Assembly: GCA_038363925.1 (NCBI GenBank)
Contig: JAQQWL010000006.1
Coordinates: forward strand, 2,646,501-2,710,500
Length of the DNA stretch: 64,000 nt
Source of the DNA: Apiospora phragmitis
Taxonomy: Eukaryota > Ascomycota > Sordariomycetes > Amphisphaeriales > Apiosporaceae
Reading direction: 5' to 3'
The first letter of the stretch is position 1, and each line of letters starts with the position of its first letter. Below the pieces are notes generated by a model that did no database searches, was not told the origin of the DNA, and worked only from the letters and a program-made list of their open reading frames with translations. Of the stretch, positions 24,492-39,372 are shown in pieces. The position numbers and the translations under genes are program-made.

Positions 24492-25188
24492 TATACCAGT
24501 ATCAGCTGCCGACTACGAAGAAACCGACTAGCGCATGATGAGCTGGCGGCTCGACGAGACATGGAGAAGTCTGTTACGTGCTGATGCAGACAGCGTTGCG
24601 AGGGAGAAGTGAGATTGAGACGGTGCTGAGTTGTATCATCCGGCGCACAGCGAAGAGAAGAAAATTGAAGTTTGGTACATAAGGAAACGAACGCGGTGCA
24701 TCTTGAGGGACTGCAGCAATGCGTTGTACATAATATCATTATCAGTGGGTATCAAAATTGTATAGAAGTTCTGGGTATCTCAAAATACAGGCCCAAAGCG
24801 ATATAGAACACTACCGCGATGTCCGATCTCTTAGCACTCGAAATCCGAGTTCCGTTTTCTATATTAAACAAAAGGGGGCCGAGTGAACATCCGAACAAGT
24901 TCTAGACCTCGAGAATCTGTAATACTCGAAGCATATTATTCTCGATAAGTGCTCATACCTCATGAGCCACGCACGAACCCTCTTTCTCTTGAACAATGAG
25001 GAACTTGGTAGTAAGCTCTCAAGATGGCAGCCAGGCGTTCTCTTACTTCTGCTTAGCATCCCACCCAAGCAGATATCATATGACCGCCGTAGGTTGTTGA
25101 GGGTCTCCATGCTTTACGTGACCTATTTCATTCATGTTATCACGTAGTCTAAGAGTCGATGATGTAGATCCATGCAGGTGATTCATGT
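24492..25188. other. Convergent 3' flanks of VTC1 and the Alba gene
   Basis: No gene is seen. Both neighbours end towards this stretch, so it should hold their 3' untranslated regions. Confidence 0.5.
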
Positions 25189-26019
25189 TCAAGTTTCGAC
25201 CGGGTCATCATTCGTCTGCTCGCCATAGCGCCTCCGCAGTTCATCGTTCGGTGTGGTTGACAAGAACAGACTCATCACCGGCACCGCGCGAATCTTTGGC
25301 GTGCCCTCAATGGCACGTTCGAAGGGAGTCTTCATCTGTTCGAAGTCGTCATCTTCATCGTCGTTCTCGTCTTGTTCCTTCTCCTGCTGCCCTTGTTGTC
25401 GCTGCTCCTCCTCGTCGTTGTCGGCGGTCACCTCCTTATTGGCCTGGTCGGGTTGGTGTCCAAGTATCGTATCATCGATCACGGTCTTCCCCTCCTCCCG
25501 ACCACCAGAGCCTCCTCCTTTCTGGCGATTCATCTCTTTGTTCTCCGCGCCTAGCGCGATGTACTGATACCACCGCCTGGTTTCGTCCTGGTGGCCGCCG
25601 CTGCCCTTCAGCATCTCCCGCTTGGCGATCTCGGCAATGCTGATCAGCTTCCCAGCATCAGAGGCGCGGGCGCGCAAGACCGAGACCCGTGGCCGCTCTT
25701 TCGACACCGGCTGGAGATGGCGCAGGACGGACGACACCTTCTTCTGGATCTTGGACGAAGAGATCACCGAGTGCGTCTGCACGTCGTACTTGGCCTCGAC
25801 CGCGGCGAGTATCTTGGCATCGCTTGATGCGGTGATGTTCAGTGTCGACGCCAGTCGCGGTCTTTTTTTGCTGGATGTCGACGTCGACGTCGTTGTCGTT
25901 GTATTGGTGGTTGCGGGGTCGTCTGGCGCCGGCGGCTCGCTGCGCTTGCGCTTTGTGGATGTGGTCATGTTGCCGCCGAGGCGGCTTTGTTGCGCCAAGG
26001 GTTCCTGTGTCGTTGCCAT
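25189..26019 (-). CDS. Alba-domain nucleic-acid-binding protein
   Basis: Single-exon gene of 831 nt and 276 aa, with its first ATG at 26019 (MATTQEPLAQQ). A basic, low-complexity N-terminus (TKRKRSEPP, Thr-rich run, SSKKRPRL) may carry a nuclear signal. The Alba-like core follows at about residues 65-155: KYDVQTHSVISSSKIQKKV, then RPRVSVLRARASDAGKLISI and EIAKREMLKG. The core contains an insert before its last strand (RWYQYIALG, later IRAVPVMSLFLST), where a Glu/Asp/Gln-rich acidic stretch sits. Fungal Alba proteins of this shape are related to the RNase P/MRP subunits Rpp20/Rpp25 and Pop6/Pop7, so a role in RNA processing is likely but inferred. The C-terminal strand (IRAVPVMSLFLST) is present, so the domain is probably complete. 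Confidence 0.85.
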   Translation of the reverse strand: MATTQEPLAQQSRLGGNMTTSTKRKRSEPPAPDDPATTNTTTTTSTSTSSKKRPRLASTLNITASSDAKILAAVEAKYDVQTHSVISSSKIQKKVSSVLRHLQPVSKERPRVSVLRARASDAGKLISIAEIAKREMLKGSGGHQDETRRWYQYIALGAENKEMNRQKGGGSGGREEGKTVIDDTILGHQPDQANKEVTADNDEEEQRQQGQQEKEQDENDDEDDDFEQMKTPFERAIEGTPKIRAVPVMSLFLSTTPNDELRRRYGEQTNDDPVET

Positions 26020-26332
26020 TGTCCCTCTCCCCCTTCCTGACGCCGCAGTTTTCAAACTCCTATCGTCACGTCCGAGCTTTGGTCGTTTCGGATTTTCGAT
26101 CGCTTTGCCAGACGGGTTTGGTTTGGTTTGGGCATCGTTGTTTGCGTTCGTGGGGGAGCGGGATCATCATCTCCAAAAATTCACGGTTACATAAGCGGCG
26201 CTGGACCTTATCGATAAGGCCTAAGGCTTCCCTGGGCGCGACTTATCCATGCATCCATCTTCTACATATCTACGATTCGCACGTGCCGGGAAGGGCCTTA
26301 TTTGAGCTCCCCGTCATGACATGCCCGTTATC

Positions 26333-26588
26333 TAAACCATTGAACTACAGTTCAGGATTCTGCTAACGTTGAGATACGGAATAACGCCTTTTGGACCGTC
26401 CAATACACGTCTGAGTCGAAATCAACGTTGAAAGACTTTTTAACGCTTTAGATTTTTAACAGCTATTCCAGCGTTGATTCTATACCAAATACACGTCAAA
26501 GGCTTTGCCGCGTGTTTATTCTAATGAATATGTAGTTGCACTACGGTTGGTCTGAGCGTTGATTAGATCCAGCATTTTCTGCTACGGT
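26333..26588 (+). repeat. Dispersed repeat, copy A
   Basis: About 256 bp sharing clear similarity over the whole length with 44151-44402 in the same orientation. Shared words include TAAACCATTGAACTACAGT at the left end, GTTGAGATACGGAATAACG inside and CTGCTACGGT at the right end; flanking sequence is unrelated. Most differences are C/T or G/A transitions. No clear terminal inverted repeat or coding capacity is visible, so it may be a short non-autonomous element or a solo terminal repeat. It lies about 310 bp upstream of the Alba gene ATG. Confidence 0.85.
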
Positions 26589-28836
26589 AGTTGTCACTCT
26601 TACGGAATGTCGATATGCCCTCCCTCCCATTATGTACATAGCAAGCGCTGCCCAGGAAACCGTCCCGAATGCGTACGAAGCCGGCGGGCGGCACTCACAT
26701 AACCAAGAGAGGTAACCTGCATGGAATGCGTCACACAAGGTTTCAGGTATTGCCTTTCTCAGCCAATGCTCTGTGGTCTAAGTATGTTGCAACGTAATGC
26801 GATATCATACCATTCATTCATGTTCTTCATTTCTGTGCCTACGCAGCGGGCAAGTTACCTTTTACGACTACGTACGTGATAGCTCCTCGATGGTCTGATT
26901 ATGGTTGGTTGATCTCCCATCCTCGATCCCCCATGCTAGTCTCATGCAGCCATCATTGATCGGGCTCGCGCCAAGCTTTATTCGAGACCCATGATCCCTG
27001 CCCGCCCACAAGCCCACCTAACTCGGGTGCATCAAGAATACTCTGCTCATAAGAATATTCGCGATAGCTACTGTCTATTCAAGGATCCAGCTTAGCCAGG
27101 CACAAGCTTCCGGTTCGTTTCTCGTGACCCTTTCTGCGACTTCTAAGACTGCATGGCCTTTGGGCTTCCTGGAAAATGGCCATCTACTTTGAACGTGAGC
27201 GTGCCGACAAAGGTGTTCATATCGCGCTACAGGACACGATATCATGCAAGCATTCCCGCATCCCATAGCTCGGGCTGGCAAACGGGGCAAAGTATGAAAC
27301 ATGCATCCGGATATCATCGACGAGGTCACAATGCGACCGCACATGCAGCACTGGATGCTTTCCCTGCCACTACGTACAGCTTGACTGACGAAGGCCCCGG
27401 ATGCTGTTCTAGTGCCCCTCAATACTAGTACTACGCCACGGAATCAGGGACTTGAGGCTAAGCCTGGATCGAGAGGTATTCCTGAACAGCTTCGATAAGA
27501 CGAATGCGCTATATCCTATCGCTCTGCGCTGGTTTTATAGCTCGAGGCGCTAGCAAGGCAGGTTGTCTGAAACTGTCTCTTTTGCTTATCTAGTCGGTTG
27601 ACGTATCGTATTACACAGACCCTTCATGCAAGCTACTATCGCGAGATTTATTATCTTGAGTCTTGGAGCCTATCATGCTTGGAATCCTCCGCTTCAGCTT
27701 TGGACTCTGCATTAATATAAACACAAAAGAATGAATGCAAAGTTACAGAGGCAGCGGTTCAATATGATACAAACCACCTGCGTAAGCGACTCGCCCGGGG
27801 GGTGCATATACCTTATTCGTTTTCATTTGTTTGCCAGTCAACTGCCTTGCATAGATTCCAACTCCGCTTGTGGGCACTACTGGCCCTAGTCCCAGGACTT
27901 ACACCTAGTAGTGCTATATGGACAACATAGTATCTGGACCCTCATGTCATGGCTGCTTGGCTCGACTTGTGAATCCTCGGTTCATGGTGATGGCATATAT
28001 CCTCTTCTCGAGTTTTGTCACTTGTCACTCCAGGGCCGTGTTGTGTAGTTACGTGTAGGCATCTTGACCGCCACCTTGGCGACTCCATATGACAACACAG
28101 ATGGATAGACTCCATTGCTGGGCCTTAGTTGCATCTTCTCCGTTCGAGATACAGTACGGTTGGCAGTCGTTGGACTTTGCGATCCAACCTCCTGCAGCAT
28201 ACACATTCCTAACCTAATTATTGCTTACTATTTTCGTCACCGCGAGGGAAAATAGTAACCCTGCAGCCCAGTACAATTTGGAATCCCTCCCACGTCGGCT
28301 GGTTGGGGCTTATCTAGGCGCTGACTTGCAACCCTTTACCGGATATCATACCTACAATTCCGTACGGAGTACATACCAACGAGAATAGAAATAAAAAAGG
28401 ACGAGCACAAGGGTCGGGCAAGCAAACCCAAGATCGTGCAGAGTTCCGACCTCTCTTTTGCCGTTCTTATAGGACGGCCTACTGGACATCCCGGGACCAA
28501 GTGACTTGAACTTGCACACACACCCGTATGCAATAGGCCATCTCCATTCGTCACAATCCAACAGGGAGGTGGACGAAGGTGGACAGCCACTAGCAAGGCA
28601 ACAGGGTCCCCGGCCTCTCTGCTCTCTGCCCCGACCCCCTGTTGTCTGTCCTCCCAAGCACCAAGAAACAAGTTGGTTTCCACCCCCCAGGAGATAGCGG
28701 ACTTGGAACACGGGCTGCACATTGCTTGGAACGAGTTTGGATCTGGAACTGGAACGACAGCTCCATTACGGCTCCATCCATCCACCCCATAAAACTCGTC
28801 TTGGCAGCGCAGAAGAAGCAGCAGAGAAGCAGCGCA

Positions 28837-28860
28837 AGTCCAGAAGTCCAGAAGTCCAGA
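28837..28860 (+). repeat. Tandem AGTCCAGA x3
   Basis: Three perfect copies of an 8-bp unit in the probable 5' leader or promoter of the AHC1-like gene. Confidence 0.85.
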
Positions 28861-30384
28861 AGCAATACTACCCAAAAGTCGCGCGGCCTCTCATCCAGAT
28901 TACGACACGACAAAACAATCGAGCAATCACCGGCTGCACGCCCGACGGTTTTTACCTTCCGCAACACTGCATCTCGCCAAAACTGCAAAGACGCGCGCGA
29001 CCAAAAAACAACAACAGACCTCGCAACAAACCCGAAGTGAACGAACGTTGTGCATATCGCTTTTTCTCGTTTCCCGTTCTTCGTTCATTTCGCACATTCC
29101 TTTTTTTTGGTGTCTTCATTTTCCCCAAAGTGTCGCATCAATCAAACAACTTCTGACTTGCTCGTCAACACTCACCCTCGGTCATTACACGACTTTCTAA
29201 TACCCGTCAATTGACAACCTGTTTAATCGCCTTTCCAACCAGCAACCCACCACCAAAAGTCTCGCCGGTCGCATAGACTTGATACGAAACCAAAAGACTC
29301 ATACGAACCTCTCATTTAATTGAGAAGGAACTTTTTAATTGCGCGATCGCATTTTGGGGCCATTTTCGTCGGGTTCGGTGGACGGAAGCTGCTTGCACCT
29401 GCCTGCTGCTGCCTACCCTTCCACAACTTGTTTTGCGCAATCGCCTCGGACGCCTCTGACTGGCCCTGTGCTGCTGCCCGCCAACAAAAGTCGGGTTGCA
29501 TCGTTTTCGCATTGCAAACGCATTGCGCAGCCCCCTTTCGCCGTCCCCTTGTACATATATATTAGCGAAAAAGGGTGTCCCCTTCGCATTCCTTCGAATT
29601 CCAGGCGCCACTCTTTCCCGCGGTTGTTGCCCACTGCTCCCTCCCTCGTTCCCTGACTGACTCGGACTGAGTTTCGTTGGGTTTGACGGTGGCCACATCA
29701 TCGTCCCGTCTAAAAAAAGAGGAGAGCGTCTAGCGGAGCCCTTTTTACTTCATTAAGCGGTCGCAAACCAACCCGGGGGTGGTTTATCTTCACCACTGAA
29801 CTCTCTCGCGCGACAGACGGCAGCCACGTTTTCCCTCCAAAAAGGGCTTCACTGCTCTGTTCTGCTCACTAAACCTTTGCTGTTTCGCTGTTTGCCTGCC
29901 TGTCGGGCCTTGGGGTGCAGTAATCAGCAGCGAATTAAAACGGGAGGCCCCCAAGTAATAAGCGCAATTACTTTTTTGGGGTGCCTGTGCTAATAGTGCC
30001 AAGCTGGTGCCAATCAATTTCCCCCCTCCCCTCCCTTTTCTCACTCTCCATCCGAGCTTACGGTCTGTCCTTTTGGCCCCGATCCCCCGATCGCTGCCTT
30101 CGCTCCCTTTTCTTCCCTGCAAGAACTCCCCAGAAGGTGCAGGACAGTGTTACGTCAGCCTTGCCTTCCCCCCAAATCGTCCGCACCTCGCCTCGATTTC
30201 ACTTTCCCCCTTTGTGTCGGCCAGGCTCACTCAACCTTTGGCAACCTTGCTTACTGCCAACCTTACGTGTCGCAAACCACTTTCAACGCTGCAAACAAAG
30301 GCCTATTTTGAGGAAATAAGGTCTTTCAACGCCCCAAAGGAATCCCCCAACTTCTCATCTTTTTTTTGTGAGTAGGGTATGCTC

Positions 30385-32421
30385 ATGTTCCGATTTTGGG
30401 GCTCAGATTCAAGGGGTAGCGACAAGCCTGAGCAGGTACTCCATCAATCCATGCTTGATTTTGCGAAACCCGTGCAGTCGTTAGTGTCAGAGCCGTGCAA
30501 AGTGACGTCGCCGTCACGTCCTCCGAAGCGCCGGAGGCAGAGCAACGCTGCGATAGCGTCGCAACCAGCTGCAGCTGCTTTTGCAGTGAAGCGGTTAAGG
30601 GTAGATGAGGATGACCAAGATGAGAATAGGCCGAAGAAGAAGATAGCGTTGGTGGCCCAGGGGGCGGAGGATGAAGCCGTGCGATCTCAGGCGCCGCCGA
30701 CGCCGCAGTCGCAAACACTGCCACAGTCGCGCCGCGGGTCAGCCGAGTTGGAACACGCAAAGGAAATCATCCAACACCAGTTTAGTCACGATATTTTACT
30801 CAAGCACAACGAGCTTCGTTTGATACAGCAAGAACTGGCCAAATGCCAGGTCGCTTTGGAACAGTTGCGCCGGTGTCACTTGATCCCGTACCCGTCAACG
30901 CCCCGACGCCCGATCAGATGCTGCAGATTAGCAGTGGAATGGGACCTGCACTGAAGGCGAAAGCCGGTGACAAGGTGCCTCAGTGGGCGCCTCCGTTCGG
31001 TGTCACTAATGGGCCATATGCGCGTCACTACGCCAAGTGGCTCATTCCCGACCCCAAATTTGATGGTATCGTGCCAGAGTCGTCGGTGCATGCTGAGTCC
31101 ACTAGGTTCAGGAATGGCGTTGAGAGCAGGTCGATGAGAAACAGCTTTGGCGAGGGTAGGAGTTATGCCGGCCAAAGGGCGACCTCCCCGTGGCTCAGCC
31201 GGTCAGAAGCTGCATGCCCTGTCGAATGGTTATCCTCAGCCTAAAGACAAGGCCGGTCCATGTGTGCTAAAGCGCTCCGACGGCAAGACCGTGAAGCTGG
31301 TCTGCCTCGACTGTAATCGGGAGAACTTCTCCAGCACGCAAGGGTTCATTAACCATTGTCGTATTGCTCACAAGCGCGATTTCAAGAGTCACGAAGAGGC
31401 GGCTGTTGCCTGCGGTCATCCTATTGAAGTGGAGGAGGCCCGTGGTGAAGCCCAGGAGGTGAAGCCGGCGGCTGTCAGCGCCAGCATCGCCAACCCTGCC
31501 GCTGCCATTTCTACTACCCCAACAGTGGCCACTGGACTCGTGCATCCATTTGCCCGCCAGAATGGGCTTGCTGAATCTGAACCTTATTTCTCGGTTATCG
31601 CTCGAATTAAGGAATCTATGGACATGTTCAAGAAGGGTCAGCTTCCGAATGTCAAGTCGATACCTGGCGTGCCGAGTACGCCTGTCTCGGCGAAGCCATC
31701 CAAGTTCGCGGCGTCATCGGACTCGCCTCATCTGTCTCGCCTCCTTCAGAGCCGTGGCAAGTCTATGAATCTGAGCGAGCTGGTCCGTGACGCGAAGACT
31801 AAGATCAACCTGGACGAAGTCCTGTCGCCCGAAGATGAAGCTTTTGAGGAAGCTGAGCCGTCATCTTTGTTGCCCAACGGCAGTGACCAGGGTGCGGTAA
31901 TGAGAATGCCCCGTGTACCTGCTCGGACAGCCAAATCACCCATTCCTCTGCCTTCAACAACTCGCCCAGTGAGCAGCAAAGGCCGCCCTCCTGTCGGACT
32001 CCCCGTCGGAGCGTATGCCACACCCATACCTACCCCGGCTGCACGGGCGGCTCCCGAGCAAGAACCGGAGCTGCCGCGCCTTGAAGAAATGGAACTGGAA
32101 CTTAGCCCGAACACAGCCATCAGCAATAACGCGCCATCACTCGTTAGCGACGACGGTGAATATGACGACTCGGTGGACGGTTCCTCGGACGAGTCGGTAG
32201 CCAACGATAGTCTCGATGCTGAGTCCATGTCAGACGTCGCGGAGATCGGTTTTGATGACGATCACGTCGGACCCCGAGGCATTCGTCACCATCGCGGGTC
32301 AACTGCTGGGCACACAGCGGTGCGGCTCCGTAAGGAGGACAACAAGCACGTGACTATTGTGAGCCCCGTTAAGAACGATGGTGGTCCCAAGAAACGCGGT
32401 CGGCCCGCCAAGGGAACGTAG
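30385..32421 (+). pseudogene. AHC1: AHC1-like ADA complex subunit, two compensating frameshifts
   Basis: AHC1 is a structural subunit of the yeast ADA histone acetyltransferase complex; filamentous fungi carry longer relatives. The start MFRFWGSD (ATG at 30385) is preferred over an ATG two codons upstream. Piece one ends in a helical block EHAKEIIQHQFSHDILLKHN...LAKCQVALEQLRRCHLIPYP. Piece two, in another frame, holds VNAPTPDQMLQISSG and VPQWAPPFGVTNGPYARHYA. Piece three, back in the first frame, has GRPPRGSAGQKLHAL, the C2H2-like finger (LVCLDCNRENFSSTQGFINH, then CRIAHKRDFKSH), an acidic stretch and an AT-hook-like KKRGRPAKG at the end. The breaks are a missing base near 30891-30894 (CCC where CCCC is expected) and an extra base near 31155-31165. 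Correcting both gives 678 aa. No intron explains either. Family call firm; broken status possibly a sequence error. Confidence 0.85.
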
Positions 32422-33468
32422 CTCGGCAAACCTGCTGCATATTCAATCTTGGCGACACTATCAAGTGGCGTCAACCAATCAAATCATTCATGGGCAAGAC
32501 TCATGACACTTCTCACCCCTCTTGTTGGATTATACTGGATTCTTGGAAGAGACCCTTTTGCAAATACAAACTTTTAGTAGCGATTAATTTTTTTGAGACA
32601 CGACTATCTATATACACGCCGCGCGGTTGAGCAGCGCTGGTCGGCACGGATCGACAGATACGCTGTCCCTGGCTGATATCTGCCAGCGAAACGATGAAGA
32701 AGCAAGCACATAGCGGCGTTGGAAGGCAGAAGGGGTTAGCGAATGCTTTTTTATTTATTGTCATGTCCCTTCTTTCGGTTGTAGAATTCTAAAGGGGAAC
32801 TCGAATGTATGGATGGATGGATGGACGAGGTTTTTATTCCAAGGCTTTTTCACGAAAGGGAGGAGTAGGGGTTGACACACCCACAGACAGAACGCAAGAC
32901 GGCATGCATGATGAGACGATAAGCAGGAAGGCGAGGCGTGTGTCTTATTTCCGGCTGCTTTCCACGGAGTGTCTGTACTCATTAAACTCCCCCTTTTTCT
33001 GTATATATGTACACAAACCACCAAGACTTCTCTGTACAAAGAAAACGTCAATAGTCAAAGATTAGGCGGAAATCCGATTTTGAGTCCGCCTTACCAAAAT
33101 GTTGTCTTCAATGCTGTGAACTGTCAAGAGCTTCCATATATTATATCCTAGTTGGAGAGATACAACCTACAATCTCTCGCCCGAGTATAGAGTAAACTGC
33201 GACATTCACGAAGTATGAGCTGTCGGTTCCAATGTTTCTCAGACCCTTTCCTTTAGACTACCAAAGCGGGTTCGTTTCTCGATATGGTTCCTTAGACTGA
33301 TGGTCTTCTAGGCAACAAAATATAGGCAGAAATCAATACTTGCTGTTACTACACGAGCTAATAATAGACCGCCCGAACCGTTCCACTACTACTATAGGTG
33401 TTATACCCTTTCTTGTTCACCAACTTATTCTACCGGAATAAAACCATGGCTGCTGTTCCCCTTTCCTT
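32422..33468. other. Convergent 3' flanks of AHC1 and RSP5
   Basis: No gene is seen. The stretch includes a short GGAT repeat at about 32808-32825 and AT-rich stretches suited to 3' ends of the two converging genes. Confidence 0.5.
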
Positions 33469-36342
<2,874 letters not shown>

Positions 36343-36570
36343 GATGGCCGTCGGTCAGGACCCGCCAGCGACGAGTAGGCGATGGGAAAGCGAAAAACGG
36401 GCGATGGAGGACGAGCGTCCAAGTCGCTTGCGTTGATGTATTCGGGCCCCCTCTATGATGCTTGGTTCTCGGGATTGAGGTGTAGGTAGTTCGGCGTTGT
36501 CTGTTCTACCAGCTCGCGCTTCTTTTTTTAGAAGAGAGTTGGTGCGTGCCTTCTAGTCCAAGAGGGCACT

Positions 36571-36571
<1 letters not shown>

Positions 36572-36616
<45 letters not shown>

Positions 36617-36617
36617 G
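36572..36617. repeat. (CT)n/(GA)n microsatellite
   Basis: About 45 bp of almost pure CT on the plus strand with one TTT interruption, so GA-repeat in the RSP5 sense. It lies about 230 bp upstream of the RSP5 ATG, in its leader or promoter. Confidence 0.9.
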
Positions 36618-37140
36618 CTGGGAATTGTAGGCTCTCGCAAGCGCCGGTTGGAGGGGCGACAACGTGCAAAGCGGAAACAAGGGACGTCGCAGAATTCCGA
36701 GTCACGGGCGTGTTGGTGGGAGGAAGTTGCGAGGGGAGATGACGGATAACAACAGAATTGATTGGAGATGATTACAAGAAGACCGGGATAAGACAGCTCG
36801 GCTCCCACTGTCTAAGTTTAGTTCTCCATGCAAGTAGTTTGTAGTAGTGTGGTAATAATGTAGGTAATGTAGTATGTAGTAGGTCAGAGGTCGAGTCGGG
36901 TTGGTAGAAGAGAATGAGAGGAGGGAGCGACTGAACAGGCGAGCAATTAAATCCACTCGTCTACATGTGCATCAAATGTCGCTCTAACCAAAGTTCAACT
37001 GATCAGATTTGACTGACCCGGCCAAACCTGCACTGACTTTTGACGTTGATGGATTGATGGAACGCCCAGCAGCACGATGATTGATTGATCGATGCATTCT
37101 AATTGTAGCATAGCCCGCCTACGACTACTGTACTGTACCT

Positions 37141-37157
37141 AGCAGCAGCAGCAGCAG
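37141..37157. repeat. (AGC)n microsatellite
   Basis: Five or six perfect AGC units in non-coding sequence, about 0.8 kb upstream of the RSP5 ATG. Confidence 0.85.
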
Positions 37158-38826
37158 TAGTTGAACTTACAGCACTCACTTCGACCTATGCAATACGTAC
37201 CGGGAGGCCTAGGTTACGGCGTGTCCAGCAACCGAGAAAAACCAGACAGGCCTTGGAAACACCCTACAAGCCAGGCGGGATCCGGGACCTGCCTGCGACA
37301 ATTCCCCTCAAAAATAAGACTGGACTGGGCCACTGGAGGGTGGGAGGTGGGTTGGGGGGGACGAGCATGGTGGGCAGTTGTTTGTACGCTGAAGGGAGGC
37401 TGTGCAAAAAGCCTGTGCCCGCCGCAAGAAAATGGCGAATCCACCCCCGCCTCTTCCACTGTCTGTCTGTATTACTCACTGTTTCTATGGATGGCATGAA
37501 GGGCGCGAGGCCGTTCTGGCCAATCCCGTATCAGTCTGTCCGTCACCTGTGATACGCGTCTATGTACGCTCCAATGCTTCTCTTTGATACGTCAAGGAGA
37601 GTTTGCAAAGACAAAGTGCCACGCGCTTGTTGCTGCTCCTCCTGCTACGGTCTATGTACTGCTCCTGTCTCTTGCATCTGCATCGAGCTACATGTACCAA
37701 TCTTATCGCATGTCCGGCCTGGCATGGCCCATCCCATAGGTACGTTCTTGGCTTATATAAGCAGCGTAATAACCACATGGCCGATCTTCTGTACGTGGTT
37801 TGCCGTGATGTTATGTACATACAGTAGATGTCGTCGATCCCGGTCTGCACTGCCATGATACTACTGTATCCAAGGGTTTTGTCCCTTTCCTTTCGTTTCT
37901 TCCGTGAGATGCGATGCTACCTTAGCAGCTTTAGGGGTAGCTCGTAACCCTGTCAATCCTTATCGAGGCCAGGGCACGGCCTTGAGTGAAATAATACCTA
38001 CAGGTTACAGAGAAAAAGCACCAACTTTTTACTACCGGTCGATGGAGCGCATCCAACCAAGAACCATAGCGAGTCTGCTCTGTCAATACCGGGACCGGGA
38101 CAGTTACTCCTCGAGTATAGGAGATTAGATTCGACGTGCTATGATGTTATCCTGGAGATGAGCCAGTCCGGCATCGTCGTTTAGCGCATGGCGACGCGCG
38201 GACACCGGAGGCTGAAGCCACAAGTGACGTATTGGTCGAGATGCGACCATGCAATGCGACTGCAATACTTCCCACGCTCCTATATGGCGACCCGATATTG
38301 TTACCTACTACAGCACGAGTATTGTGGGAGAGGTATAGCCAGATCATCGCAAGTCACACCGTCTTTGCGGCTACTCTCTTACGCACGGAATTTCCGCATC
38401 TTATTTGACGGTTTCAGCGTTCTCCGGACCTGCCTGGGCCATCCTTTCGTCTGGCCCATGTTCAATGGTTTTCTGCCATTCCAACAATGATGGCTACCGG
38501 CACGAACTCCTAGCCGTCATAGCCGGCAACACCATCCAGATTCTGCATTCCGCCCAATGACAGCTACAATATTTTCACCGAGTTTCGTTCCAAGACCCCG
38601 TCTGCTCCAGTGACTGAGGCCCAGGATGCTCCATCACTTACACACGCTACTTGCATTTCACCCATCGGAACCTCACAGATAGTAGTAAGTCCTCAGGTGT
38701 CTTTGCCAACTTTGTTTTTATCTATCAATTAAGCTCCTCTCGCGGACGCCATGCCATGCTTCCTCGCTAAGGGTGAGAAGATCCATCCACAAAGTGTAGA
38801 AGCATCATTATCAAGAAATCCCATTG

Positions 38827-39360
38827 CTAGGCCAAGACCTCGTGCGAGAAAACCTGAGCAATACCCCAAAAGAAAGGTGCAGCAGTGATAAAATAGGCAT
38901 CAACTGCGTCAAAACGCCCCCTTTTGATCTGTCGCGGTGCGGTCCGCATATTACCGCATATCGTACAAACGCCCATCGTCGTAGAGAAATCGTAAGAGCG
39001 TTTCAGATCAGTGTTGGCCCTCGATTGATGACAGAAAAGCGAGTTGGTGGAAACATCCATGCCCCAGTCGATATACTCCTCGGCCCGTGCCAATCAGAAA
39101 TCCGGCTCGTTCTTTGGAGCAAGCAGGATAGCTTCCATATGATCCCAGCCCTCCATCTCCTCATCAAGGCGCTCACGTCCACTGGTAGGGCAATCCGGTT
39201 CCACGTCCTATGTAAAAGAACCTTGGGTGAGAACAACAGCATCCGATTCGTTGTCCTCAAACTTGACATCGGGAAGCTCTTCTTTCAAGAAGGGATCGAA
39301 GTCTTGTTCGTAGTAGAGGGGAAATTGATCGTCGTGATCGGACAACGGGATGGGTGCTAA
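38827..39360 (-). pseudogene. Possible decayed gene fragment downstream of PAB2
   Basis: Read on the minus strand in one frame, the first half gives an acidic, protein-like text (PLYYEQDFDPFLKEELPDVK, later ERLDEEMEGWDHMEAILL), then a stop. RAEEYIDWGMDV and a basic tail to 38827 follow a second stop. Only two in-frame stops (TAG and TGA) occur in about 178 codons, and the antisense frame is open throughout. This suggests a former coding sequence, but I recognise no family, and it begins right behind the PAB2 stop codon, so it could simply be 3' untranslated sequence. Low confidence. Confidence 0.25.
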
Positions 39361-39372
39361 CTAGGCGTCCTC

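Larger units (their letters stand above)
26020..30384. other. Divergent intergenic region between the Alba gene and AHC1
   Basis: About 4.4 kb. It holds copy A of a dispersed repeat (26333-26588), otherwise featureless sequence to about 28.3 kb, then a long probable 5' leader of the AHC1-like gene. From about 28.9 kb on it is rich in pyrimidine runs. Just before the start codon come an AG and a run of seven or more T (about 30360-30375), which could be the end of a leader intron. A TACGGAGTA word lies at 28363-28371. No coding gene is supported. Confidence 0.5.
36343..39372. other. Promoter and leader of RSP5, and flank of PAB2
   Basis: About 3 kb. The first 1.5 kb upstream of the RSP5 ATG holds a CT/GA microsatellite and a CAG repeat. 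The middle has only short, unrecognised frames. The end next to PAB2 (38827-39360) holds a decayed-looking reading frame described separately. Confidence 0.5.

Noticed and set aside
28336..29156. Overlapping open frames on both strands upstream of AHC1
   Set aside because: No recognisable domain; they lie in the presumed promoter and leader and contradict each other.
31150..31165. 7-nt GT...AG mini-intron to explain the AHC1 frame change
   Set aside because: Spliceosomal introns of 7 nt are not known in fungi; an indel is the simpler reading.
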